Shown piece by piece: positions 10,387-20,302 of a DNA stretch of 64,000 nucleotides (position 1 is its first letter; every line of letters begins with the position of its first letter). A program made the translations under genes and the position numbers. A model generated the notes under the pieces. It saw only the letters and a list, made by a program, of their open reading frames with translations, was not told the origin of the DNA and ran no database searches. Location: assembly GCA_026075535.2 (NCBI GenBank), contig AP026550.1, positions 4,712,001-4,776,000 of the forward strand. The letters are read 5' to 3'. The DNA comes from Tricholoma matsutake (Eukaryota > Basidiomycota > Agaricomycetes > Agaricales > Tricholomataceae).

Positions 10387-10987
10387 TTGTTCATCATCGG
10401 TGTCCCTATTCTAATCTGGGTGTTCAGTGAACCATGTTTTACCCTGTTTGCATTCGACTTCTTCTTGTCTTCTTTTTGCCTTTAATATTCCTTGTCATTG
10501 AACAGCAAGGAAAGTCTGTTCAGGAAGACCAATCGTTCATGCAGACAGTTGCTGCCTCCTCTTGCCGTTGACATTCTGAAAGGTTCAACTCCTGGTTGGT
10601 GGCCTTCCTGTGTTGGATTGTCTGCATTGGCTTCAAACTATTCCTTGCAGTTGAACTGCAAGGAACATTGTTAACTTATGTGCTTGAACCTTTATTAACA
10701 GGCTTGTTATTGGCACTTACTTGATGTAGTTACATGTGTTAAAAATAGACTTTTATGACATTGTCACATGCTTTTATCCACACCCCTTTCTTCTTGCCAT
10801 CATAATCTCCTCCCTGCCATCTGCACTTGCACCTCAGTTTTCTGGATACACTCTGTCAGTAGTTCAACTACAGACAGCTCTTTCTGAACCAGTTGTTTTT
10901 GGCGGTCATTTGGCATCGCCCCTCATTGTTACCTTCTTTTTTTTTGTTTTCCTAGCAGCTGTCTGTCAGCAGTTTAACTGCAGACCA

Positions 10988-11492
10988 ATTGTGTTTTTGT
11001 TTGTTGGTGATTTCCAACATGTCGATCCATCCTAGGATGTTGCAAATAGCACCTCCGGAGCTGGTGGTGCCAGATGGTGTTCTTCTGTACAACATGAATT
11101 AGGATGGCCAATTCCCTTACATCTTCCAGGTTGATTCTCATCTGTTAGTTCACGATCACAACCCATTATCTCCCAGGTGCATCCTTGTGTACATCCAGGA
11201 TACATTGGTCAAAGGTTTAGAAGCTCTCAAAGCTTTCAAGGCCAGTTTGGAGGTTCCTTTGGGTCCAAATGACAGCATTTCAAACCTCAGTGTGTGTATG
11301 CATTTTAACTTTCTTGCAATCGTTTACAGTGATTTCAAGGTATATTTGAAATTGATCATGACAACCTTGTCTTCATAAGGGACATGCAGGATCCAAATCC
11401 TGAAAAGGATGTTCTGGGTGGGTGGGTTAGTGATTGGTAAGTTTCATCAGTTTGGACACTGGCAATCTTGTGAACCTTTATTTCAGTACCCG
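10988..11492 (+). pseudogene. Uncharacterised coding relic
   Basis: Short stretches read like protein on the plus strand, for example LVVPDGVLLYNMN, then GQFPYIFQVDSHLL near 11106 and VYIQDTLVKGLEALKAFKAS at 11190-11250. Frames change and stops intervene. I recognise no family. It may be an exon relic of another transposon or a captured gene. There is no sign of the palindromes here. Confidence 0.3.
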
Positions 11493-11500
11493 GTTACATG

Positions 11501-11685
11501 GGGTGGAGACGTGCAGTCTCACAGAAGCAGTGGGGAAACACCTGAAAGCAAGGGCAACAGCGGTGTATAGCAATGCTGTGGGAGCGATGATGAGACAATC
11601 CCTAGTCTACATGGATATCAACATGGGTTCACATGACCACATAGATCACATGACTGTATCTACTGCGTGCACACCTGAGTGCACA
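11501..11685. mobile_element. Small non-autonomous element with 8-bp duplication
   Basis: This 185-bp sequence is flanked by GTTACATG at 11493-11500 and 11686-11693. A close copy lies at 20119-20294, where no flanking duplication is visible. The ends (GTGGAGACGTGCAGTCTCAC and a GTGCACTCAGGTG-type reverse complement) show only weak inverted similarity. It is probably a MITE of an 8-bp-TSD superfamily (hAT or KDZ). No coding capacity. Confidence 0.6.
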
Positions 11686-12024
11686 GTTACATGTGCCCCC
11701 CTACACAATAGCAATGCCCTCATTGCGATCTCAACTCTAGATGAAAAGAAACAAGGAAAATGATGTCTAAAATGGAGGTCTTTACACTCTCCCCCATATT
11801 CCAATGTCATTTTCACTGGTCAAATTGACATGAAATGGCACATTTAGTCCTAGTCCAGTCCGATCAGAGTCCGATCGGACTATCAGAATTTCCTAGGAAT
11901 TTCTGATCATAGAAATCACATAGGACTAGTCCAAAGTTATGCTAAGACATCAGACAACATACATAGGATTCTGATAGGAATGAAAGCAGCCTTGCTTAGT
12001 AATATAGTATGAAAAATTAAATGC

Positions 12025-12106
12025 ACACATGAGAATTGAACACTTGGCTACAGAAGATTATGTAAGCGTAAACTGACAACAATACCATTAAGCTAAACAG
12101 TCATTA
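12025..12106 (-). other. tRNA-like module in K2, left side, outward-facing
   Basis: On the minus strand a box A-like TAGCTTAATGGTA (12083-12095) is followed by a box B-like GTTCAATTCTC (12031-12041). The module lies about 250 bp from the left end and would be transcribed toward that end. It is not a copy of the right-hand module, because box A and the intervening sequence differ. Confidence 0.65.
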
Positions 12107-12169
12107 CAGGTAAGTGATCATACTACACTACATACCATTCCCGTGGGTGTGATGACAAAGCACATAGCC

Positions 12170-12900
12170 GCGTCATCACACCTGCCAGCTCATCAACTCC
12201 CACCACCACCACCAATGATGACAAGCATGCCACCTCCATCCCCCCCACCTCAACCACCTCAAACCAGCAACTCCCACCACTCCCACTTCACCCCCATCTC
12301 TAGATGAGCCCCCAAGACCAGAAACAACTGGTTTCAATGCTGAATGATGCTCAAACGACGCAATTGTCATTTGGGCCATAGTAAGTTTTTTTTTTTCATT
12401 CGTTTTTTACTTTTGGAAACTAACTAATTCATTTGTTTTGTTTCTAGGTTCTAATCTACATGAGTAATGACGGACTGACACAAGCCAAACCCACACCCAA
12501 TGATGCCCCTGTCAACCCCCCTCCTGCCCGTCAAAACGGGATGTGAGGGTATCAATTGCGGTCAGGAGCATGGGGAGCAACACCAGGAGACCCCAGAATG
12601 GGAATACCCATCCAGTAAGCACCACCCGACCCCTCCCCTTGTGCCATGTCACTGATGAACTGACAATGCACCCACCCCATGCCTATGAGCTGCTGCTTGT
12701 AGGGTGGATCGTGAGTGCATCCATGACACCGATGACATCCAGCACCCCCCATCACCGCCGTGAACAACTGCTCGCAGGGTGTATACAGGGTGTGAGAGCA
12801 TGGGAATGGCATGGAGGGACGATGATGGCACCAAACAACATGCCTACAAGCAGCTGCCTGTAGGGTGGTTCATGGGTGCAGATGATGAGGGGGATGAACT
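12170..12900 (+). other. Spliced low-complexity unit of K2
   Basis: A Pro/His/Ser-rich exon is followed by a clear intron (GTAAGTTTTTT from about 12378, ACTAACTAA branch-like motif, end TTTCTAG near 12448). The next exon has a 106-codon frame at 12543-12863 with repeated peptides AYELLLVGW and REQLLAGC. These repeats are encoded by the palindromes near 12685-12715, 12756-12782 and 12838-12870. The third palindrome is in another frame. I cannot tell a decayed protein gene from a non-coding spliced RNA. Confidence 0.45.
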
Positions 12901-13135
12901 ACAAGGGTGACAAGGGGGGGGGGGGATGAAACAACAAGGGGAAAGGGAGATGACAACCAGAAGCAGAGGGAGGGGAGATGAGGGAGGGGAGGGAAGCCAT
13001 GGGGGAGGCAAGGTGAGAGAGGCGAGACATGACGGAGACAAGAGGGAGGGGAAATGATGGGACAGGGCTGACGAGACAGCCGACACGATGCACCACCACC
13101 CCCTCCCCCCGTTTTGTGGGGGGGTGGGTTTTTTT
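12880..13135. repeat. G-rich/purine low-complexity tract in K2
   Basis: Purine-rich runs of GGGGA/GAGGG type on the plus strand, ending in a run of T. Long Pro/Ser/Leu reading frames on the minus strand here follow from base composition and are not genes. Confidence 0.7.
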
Positions 13136-13348
13136 TGTAGAATTTAAAATAGTATAATTAAATAGTATAATTAATTCTCCCCCTCACATTTGTGTGGGTT
13201 TTTAAAAAAAAATCTATATTAGTTATCTACTCCCTCGCGAAGATGTGAGGGCTCAACAATTTTTTTTCGAGCTCTTGTGAGAGAGGTTAAAAATAAGTGA
13301 ACTAATCCTAAGTTCTTTAAATGGACTTTATATTACATATTTATTAAT

Positions 13349-13434
13349 GCTCCTGTGGCTCAACTGGTTGAGCACTTGTTTGGTAGTCATGTCACTTATA
13401 TCCCAAGGTCTAGAGTTCAATTCTTGCTCTGCCC
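13349..13434 (+). other. tRNA-like module in K2, right side, outward-facing
   Basis: A very tRNA-like D-arm (TGGCTCAACTGGTTGAGC) starts at 13356 with canonical positions 8-25. A box B-like GAGTTCAATTC is at 13413-13423. A CTTG/CAAG anticodon-type stem encloses about 25 nt, resembling an intron-containing anticodon arm. The acceptor stem does not pair. It lies 229-314 bp inside the right end and points outward. K4 carries a homologous copy. Confidence 0.7.
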
Positions 13435-13671
13435 ATTTATTTTGTAAGCACTTTCATCAAGTTAAGTCTTCTGAAATGGTGTGGTATTCCAACTACTACC
13501 TGTTGGAATTGCATAGGACTTTACTCAGAATTTACTAGGAATTTTTTGGAAATAAAAGTACATGGTCATCAAGATACATTCTGATTGGACTCCTAAGACT
13601 AGTGTCGGACTAGTAGGACTCCTAGGACTCCGATAGGAATATGGGGGGGAGTGCAAAGTCTACCTAAAATG

Positions 13672-13968
13672 CCCAATGATATGTGCAGTGAGAATGTCCA
13701 ATGATAATATATGCAGGTAAAATATGAAAATAAAAGGTAAAGCTCAGTGAGGTGGTGTCCAACCCAGAGCACAAAGAGCTCAACTCAGATTTGTGAGACA
13801 GGGGTCTTGATCCTAGTTTGGCTTTAGAGCAGGAGCTGAAGGGTGATGGCGAGTGAACATAGGTTGAGGATGAGGTGGGTGAACATAGGATAATGAATCT
13901 GGATGAAAGAATTGTTGCGATGGTGGAGAGACTCGAGGTGGGGCTCATCGTCATTGAGTCCATTGTTG
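13672..13968. other. Intervening sequence, nothing recognised
   Basis: This stretch lies between K2 and the hAT element. It continues on the far side of the hAT element at 18566. I see no gene, repeat or RNA in it. Confidence 0.5.
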
Positions 13969-14586
13969 TAGAGTTCTAGGGTATAGCACAGGTGCAGGTC
14001 AACCTGCGGTAAATGGGCAGCAGGTTTGATGGGTACGGGTATGGTTGCCAAAATGCTGTACCTGCGGCACACCACACCCATTTCGGCAGTGTCAGGGGTA
14101 TCAACAGGTTACCAGATACAGATGTTGCCGAATGTCGATCAATGACAAAGTCACATAACATCAACAACTTGTTCTTTTCGTGAGTTTGCACACATTGTGA
14201 GTCTGACTGTATGTCACTCACTTTTCAGATTTGAGTGAGTTTGACTGCGCGTCTCTCACTTTTTGGATGGGACCCTCGTATACCTTGGACTCTGACCGAC
14301 GTGGCTCTTCTTCTGACTTGGTTGCACATCGTTACATCCTCCACCCTTCTGACTGATGACTCTTCTGCTGGCTTGGTTGCTGCATACCTCCTTTGCCCTC
14401 ATCCATTAATTTAATTGACATTAGTGTATGTGGTTGGCAAGTAACAAGCTCATATTGTTACATCCATTATTGAAGTGTCAAGTTGTCCTCTTCCTTACAC
14501 ATGCAATATTCTTTCTTGTGGTGAGTCCCGTCATTCTCTTTCTTCTTACAGTTTCTAACCTTAAATGTATAATGAATTTCCAGCCC

Positions 14587-14593
14587 TATAAAA
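14587..14593 (+). promoter_or_regulatory. TATA-like box of the hAT transposase
   Basis: TATAAAA lies 43 bp upstream of the ATG at 14630 and about 610 bp inside the left end. It is placed as expected for a Pol II promoter. The assignment rests on motif and position only. Confidence 0.45.
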
Positions 14594-14629
14594 GCCACCA
14601 ATTTTTGGCTCTCGTTTCGACCAGTCACC

Positions 14630-17600
14630 ATGCGCAGAGATCGCGCTACCTCACATTCTTCTTGTTCCTCCTCTCTGCTTTCATTCCCTCCCTCCCCTTC
14701 TTCTTGATTCCATTGCATCGAGCACTGCCCGCAGCAGCAAGTCAGCCCTGAAGTCCATCAAAAATGTTGTCAAGAAAGCTATCCATCCCTTCAAGAAAGC
14801 CCATACTATGTCCAAGTCCTCAAATGCATCAATCGTCAGTTTGAATAGTGGTATGATGTTCCCTCATTGTGATATGATATGTTATAACTTACCTATCCTG
14901 CAGTGGATCCAAGTTCGGTCATTGGCAATGGCGTAGGTGATGAGGAGGCAAATGAAGGAGCCAATAGTCAGCGCTCCTTGACTTGTTACAACCACCATAA
15001 ACAGTGGTAAATACTCCTGCTCAATGTTGGTAGCAATGTCGAGACTGCAATTTCCATCCAATTTTCTATCAGATTTCACCATCACGAACGCTCTTGGCGT
15101 CTCCAGGCGTGGCCTGATTTGCTAAGAGATCCGTCCATCCGATCTCTGGGGATGTCTTGGTCATTGTTTCCAACAGTGACTGCTATCCATCTCGCTCTCC
15201 TGGGCTTTGAGGATCCTGGCTAGGTGAGTGTTGTGAACAAAAGAGTAGTCTGGGTCCCCATGGGGGCTTAGAGTGGGTGTGGGATGCCTGCTTCAATGCT
15301 TGCCCCATTCGTCACATCCATTTAGTTGGGGGAGGTCTGGCTTAGGAGGAGGGACATTCTCACTGGACTGTTGGTCGTCTGGGAGGCTTCCAACCTCCAT
15401 GCTCTGTGAGTTTCTACTACTAGAGACATGCTACACTGACTACCCATTGGAATACACCATTGTTAAAAGGGGCTGGGTGATGAGGGAATGTGTAGTCACA
15501 GTAGTACCTTTGTTTGTATCTTGACCCGCAGACTGCGAGCAAGCCCCGCATTATAAATTCTGATCCAAAAAAGAAAAAAGGGAGCCAATAGTGATGAGGA
15601 GAGTGATGAGACTGAGCTCAGTATGTATTTGCTTACTGGTGGAACCTCCACATTGTTCTCACATTGAATCCTTTTCAGAGCAACTTAGCAAAGGATGGCG
15701 CTCAGCCGTGTATGGCTTCTTCAAACCTGAAGTCACAGTTGGGTATGCCGGCAAATGGAAGTATCACTTCTTCCACTGCGCTGCAAAAAAGTGCCAGGGC
15801 CTGAAGGGTGTCCACGGTGTTTGGTGCTTCCAAGACTCCAAGGACTGCGCTGCAACATCTAACCTGAAAAGCCACGTGCTTTGGGCAGGATGCTATCAAT
15901 GCCACTTTCAACAGTACCCAGCCCAAAACTCACAACACATCTATCTTTGCTGCTTTTACTTGTCAAGGTCAAAGGCCAGTCAAGATCTCTCATTGTGCCC
16001 ATACGAAAGCTGAATCATGGTAAGTACAGAAATTATTGATCATCAAGGTTGCTGTCTAATCAATCATTAGTGCCCACATTGCAAGATGGTGTGCAGAGAG
16101 CAACCGACCTCTTCACATAGTCAAAGATCCCCAGTTTGAGATCTTGATGAGGGCTGGCCGCCCTACAACCTACATTCCCAGCCCATTCACCATATCTCAG
16201 GATATCAAGACTGTGTTTGAGTCATCGGGTCAGCGTATCAACAAAATACTAAAGGTATGTCAGAGCTGTTCATACTTCTGAGGCAAGTTACTCACCCTGC
16301 ACAGGACCATCTGGGTCAGATACATTTTGCTACAGATGCATGGACATCGCCAAATCATCACGCATTCATTGCCTGGACCATTCATCTCCATCATGAAGGT
16401 CATATCCTGACTTTTCTCTTGGACATCGTTGAGGTCCCTGAGGTGTGTAGCATTCATTCAATGTCAAAGGCAGCTTACTCATTTTTCCTGCTTAGTCACA
16501 CACTGGAGAGGCTTTAGCTCAAGCCTTCCATAAGATGTTGGTTGAACATGGCCTAACAGACAAAGTAAGTGACAACTTGTAAGCCTGTTATCTCGTAGCT
16601 GATCTAAGAATAGAATTTAACCTTTGTTGGCAATAACGCAACCTCGAATGACAAGCAGACTACTCTTCTGCATCGACTTGCAAACACATTCAAACAGGTC
16701 AACTGCATATGATGCTTCAACCACACGATGCAACTCTCTGCAAAGGCTCTCCTCCAACCATTGGCCTTGACAGCAGTGATTGATGCTGCAGATACCAATG
16801 ACAACACCACTGACGATAACATGGATGATGAGCCACCAAGCCTTGAGGGGATTGAAGATGACGAAGATGAAGATAGTGGAGAGGAAGGTGTCAACAATAG
16901 TGATGACGCAGGTGGTGACGGTGATGATGATGAAGAAGATGATGATGCATTGGATGACTTGACTGAGGAGGAGCATGAGGTGCTCATGGAAAATACAGCT
17001 AGTGTCCGGGCAACACTTGATAAAGTACATCTCAAGCTACTCTATTCAAGCATGAATACTCACATTTTAATTGATAAGATTTGTAAACTCTCATTTGCAA
17101 TCATTCACTTGACAACAATTGCCCTTCCAGCCTGGCATAAAGCTTGCACCGCTAACTCTCACCCAATTCACCTCATTCCCTGTGATGTCAAAACATGCTG
17201 GAATTCAATGTATGATATGCTCACTGCTGCCTTTGACTACCGCACTGTGATCAATGACATCATGGCCAACAAGAGCCTCAAACTTGAACTTGATGATCAG
17301 GACTGGGAGGTTGTTGAAGATCTTTTATGAGTTTTAAAAGTATTTTTTTTTGCCATGTCAATGTACAATTCAACTTATGGCATCATCAGATGTATAAGGA
17401 CACAACACTTTTTTTCTCTCAGGACAATGCTGTCACCATTGCTAATGTAGTTCCGACAATGGTCCGCATCAACAAGATGCTGAGTACCTCAGCTGAAAGA
17501 CCACTTAATTCTGCTGTGAAGCACGGTCTCACATTTGCTTGCAAGTTGATGGACAAATATTACTCCAAAACTGACCTTTCTAATGTATATCGCATCGCAA

Positions 17601-18322
17601 TGGGTTCATGACACTCTTCTGCACCTTTTACCATAATTTATCAATGTTATGTGCAGTTCTTCATCCTCAACTGAAGCTCAAGTATTTCCAGCAGCATGGG
17701 TGGACAAAGGAGTGGATCAAAACAGCTGAGGACATTGTGTGGGAGGAGTTTAGCAAGTATGCAATGACAACAACACCCACATCGCCATCGGTATGTCTGT
17801 CGTTCTATTGAATGTATATCTTTAACATACACATCTTTGATTCTAGATTGAGCAGGACCCAAAATTCGAAGATTTTGCGGACATCCCCATGGATGGGATT
17901 GAGGAGGCTAACGAGCTCGATGAATATCTTTCTCTGCCGATTGAAAGGGTTCATGATCCTCTTGCTTGGTAGTGGGATCATTGGCACATGTACCCTTGGT
18001 TGTCCCATATGGCATTCGACTTTCTTAGTGCACCAGGTATGAGGTATAATTTGCTATAGCCTATCCATGCTGATCTCCTGTGTATTTAGCTACATCGACG
18101 GCAGTTGAGCATGTCTTTTCTCAAGGCCATCAACTTCTTTCATACACCCAAAATTGCCTCTCGCCATTTTCCATTTGTTCCATCTTATGCTTTGGGGATT
18201 GGAGCTGCAAGGATTTGGTTCACATGCCAGATCTTGTTCTTGCTGTTGATGATAAGCAGAAGTCGAAGAAACGGACATTTGAGGAGACCTCTATTAGTGC
18301 CGATGAATCACAAATTGCATAG
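14630..18322 (+). pseudogene. hAT transposase with BED zinc finger
   Basis: A basic N-terminus (KSALKSIKNVVKKAIHPFKK near 14740-14800) is followed by a BED finger (WRSAVYGFFKP...HFFHCAAKKC near 15690-15800). Then come DDE-core pieces (HFATDAWTSPNHHAF near 16325, and the region around NDKQTTLLHRLANTF near 16650). An acidic loop is at 16790-16990. The C-terminal dimerisation domain is at about 17940-18150 (PLAWWWDHWHMYPWLS, TAVEHVFSQG). GT-AG introns separate the pieces, for example 16020-16068 and 16255-16302. In-frame TGA codons at 16710-16712 and 17328-17330 fall where Arg (CGA) is expected. The S2 insertion also interrupts it. The exact start is uncertain because the ATG at 14630 is not in frame with the basic region. 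Confidence 0.8.
14969..15580 (+). mobile_element. Family S retroelement, copy S2, internally deleted
   Basis: Flanked by GGAGCCAATAGT at 14957-14968 and 15581-15592, inside a hAT exon. It has the family 5' end (CAGCGCTCCTTGAC) for about 510 bp, then jumps to the last ~100 bp and a short A-rich tail. The whole ORF is missing. It shows that both ends are enough for movement when proteins come from elsewhere. Confidence 0.9.
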
Positions 18323-18565
18323 ATTATTGTTGATGATAAACTTTTAGCCACTTGTTTTGTACATATATCTTGTAGCCTACCATGGTCTGATGCCACAGTA
18401 TTGACGGCATACCATGGTATTAATACACTGCAGTCTTAAATAAAACCTCCAGGTATAACCTGTACCCGCGGTTATGGTGTGTGCATGGGTACGGTGTCAA
18501 AGGTTACAGGTGTGGTAATATTTACGAGACCCACAGTGTGACCCGTGCTACACCCTATAGAGTTC

Positions 18566-18890
18566 CAAATGGGTGTACACGGGCATTCCGTAGACACGAG
18601 AAGTCTCGGGGGAGCAAGGGCGTGGTGGGGAGGGACTCAGCATCTTCAGCCCAGTCTAAATGGGTAAGCAGTGGCAAAATGGCTTGTTTCGAGCTGGGGT
18701 GGGCTGGGCTGGGGCAGACAGGGGTATAGCAGGTGTTGACGGTGATGCAGGTGGGGTGTACCATGTGGGTTCTGGGGAAACAGGTCATTTATGGCTGTAC
18801 TGGGGTGAACTGGATGATTGAGAGGTGTGCCGGGTGTGTTCTGCTGGGTCTGGTGATGTATCCTGTCATTTCTGAGCTGTGGGCTGTGGT
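18566..18890. other. G/T-rich sequence, nothing recognised
   Basis: Continuation of the flank seen at 13672-13968. It holds degenerate GGGGTGGGCTGGG-type repeats and no credible gene. Confidence 0.4.
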
Positions 18891-19947
18891 CTAGAATGGG
18901 GCAGAGTGGGGGGTTGAGCCATCGTCAACAGAAACATCATTGATGATGTGGCAGGCTGTGTGGACGCATAGGGCATCATAATGGGCTCGTTGTACATAAT
19001 GGGGGCAAGGGGTGCTAGCAAGGGTAGACTGGGAGGCATGGGGATGCTCCTGGATTGTTGTTGATGAGGGGGAGCCAGCAGGGTTCATCGGTTGAGCAGA
19101 TGGTGCATCTTGACAAGCACAGTTGCTCATCATCTTGTAACTCATCTTGCTGGGCTGTGGACGACTTCTGTGCATCGCTTACAGTGTGGTGAGCCATCTC
19201 TGAGGTGTGTGCAGTGGTCTGGGTGCCAGACGTGGCTCTAGACATCGTTTTCTAGGTGGTTGTAGCAGTAGTCACCGTCGTTGTCAGCTGTGATGTGGCG
19301 GTTGCAAGGGCCAGCTCAGGGTTTGAATGAGGGGGATGGGGACTGAGCTGGAGTGTGGTGGGTTGGCCTGGAAGCCAGTGCCATAGTTTGCAAGGTTCTG
19401 GTGGTGGTTTTGGAGCTGGGGGTGGAGTGGTTGTGGTCACTGTCAGCAACATTGACAGCTCTGATGGTGGCTGTGTGGGCATCATCAGCGATGATGTGGG
19501 AGATAGCGGTGACAGCAAGGGGGTGGTAGTGGACTCGTCAGGGGGTGCCATTTGCATGAAGGCATCGGCAGTGGAGGTGGATGTGGTCTGAGTGCCAAAG
19601 TCAGCCGTTTTGCATGTGGTTTGGGTTCCACCAGTAGCTGGTACGGATATGACGTCTTGCATCAATGCAATGTTGGTCAGCACATCGTTTTGTCCTTGTA
19701 CAAGACCTTCCTTTCTTCCTTCCTCGAAAATTGAAGCTCTCCCTTTCTCCAGGGTCCTCGCAATCATACCCTTCACCAACTCGTACGCTTGCTCCCATCC
19801 TCATGCCATGATAGCCTCATATAGCTTTGGCTGGTGCTGTTGTATGACCAAGACATGTGTCGCGAGGTTCTCTTCTGTTTGTGGTATTTGCAGAGGTGAT
19901 GCCTGTACCTGTGGTGCCGTTTTTGTTGCTGATTTTTTCTTTCCCAT
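18891..19947 (-). pseudogene. Unknown S/T/P-rich protein gene
   Basis: The start is taken at Met-Gly-Lys-Lys-Lys (19947) because a basic N-terminus and a good frame follow. About 48 codons on, a TGA at 19801-19803 interrupts MA-GWEQAYELVKGMIARTL. This is again CGA-like, and the frame continues unchanged to 19252. A helical region (LEKGRASIFEEGRKEG) precedes a long T/S/P-rich tail with repeated GTQTT motifs. A TAG at 19252-19254 separates another GTQTT-containing piece (19245-18891). I do not recognise a family. It is probably transposon-associated, given the setting. Confidence 0.5.
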
Positions 19948-20118
19948 GGTGACAGTGCCAAAAGTAGACAGTTGGCAGAAGACAGGTGACAGAAGACAGT
20001 TGATAGTTAACAGTAGACCAAAATGAAAGCTGAGATTCCAAAATGAAAAACCTCTGAAATGAAATGAAAAGCCAAGATGAAGCAGATGTTGGAGTTGAAT
20101 CTGCCTGTTGTCACCAGA

Positions 20119-20294
20119 TGGAGACATGCAGTCTCACAGAGCAGTGGGGAAACACCTGAAAGCAAGGGCAACAGCTGTGTATAGCAATGCTGTGGTAGCA
20201 ATGATGAGACAATCCCTAGTCTACATGGATATCCACATGGGATCACATGACCACATAGATCACATGACTGTATCTACTGCACACCTGAGTGCAC
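20119..20294. mobile_element. Second copy of the 185-bp element
   Basis: Nearly identical to 11501-11685 with a few substitutions and two short deletions. It lies between the start of the S/T/P-rich pseudogene and the TET-like pseudogene, so it may affect both promoters. No 8-bp duplication is visible. Confidence 0.7.
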
Positions 20295-20302
20295 GGTTAC
20301 AG

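Larger units (their letters stand above)
8228..10987. repeat. Palindrome-array locus, right part
   Basis: Non-coding in all frames as far as I can judge. Palindromes lie at about 8228-8244, 8291-8317, 8507-8533, 8660-8686, 8783-8809, 8961-8987, 9060-9086, 9112-9134, 9269-9294, 9378-9403, 9818-9835, 9883-9909, 9960-9986, 10067-10093, 10173-10199, 10250-10276, 10359-10385, 10487-10513, 10640-10666, 10851-10877 and 10961-10987. Two arm types occur: one with GTTCC/GGAAC ends and one with GTTAC or GTTGC/GTAAC ends. The unit 10851-10877 has CTGTCAGTAGTT against AACTACAGACAG, so both the outer arm and an inner pair differ from the consensus yet stay complementary. Confidence 0.8.
11775..13663 (+). 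mobile_element. Non-autonomous KDZ-like element K2
   Basis: 1,889 bp flanked by CTAAAATG at 11767-11774 and 13664-13671. The termini GAGGTCTTTACACTC and GTAGACTTTGCACTC (reverse complement of the right end) match K1. There is no transposase. It contains a spliced-looking low-complexity unit on the plus strand, GAGCAGYTGCTC-type palindromes and one outward-facing tRNA-like module near each end. K4 (62903 onward) is the same subfamily in the opposite orientation. It was probably mobilised by a K1-type transposase, inferred from the shared ends and duplication length. Confidence 0.85.
13977..18557 (+). mobile_element. hAT DNA transposon, full-length but mutated
   Basis: Flanked by 8-bp duplications TAGAGTTC (13969-13976 and 18558-18565). 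The left terminus TAGGGTATAGCACAGGT matches the reverse complement of the right terminus, TAGGGTGTAGCACGGGT. It contains one multi-exon transposase gene on the plus strand with a BED finger and a hAT dimerisation region. A short family S copy is inserted in an early exon. The ends and the duplication are both intact, so the boundaries are firm. Confidence 0.92.

Noticed and set aside
789..10987. CRISPR array
   Set aside because: Units are self-palindromic with variable arms, spacing varies widely, there are no cas genes and the genome is fungal.
12844..13099. Pro/Ser/Leu-rich minus-strand frames
   Set aside because: They follow from a purine-rich low-complexity tract on the plus strand. No conserved motif or start context.
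13349..13434. Genuine tRNA gene
   Set aside because: D-arm and T-arm are convincing, but the acceptor stem does not pair and no clean 5-bp anticodon stem with a 7-nt loop is present. Kept as a tRNA-like module only.
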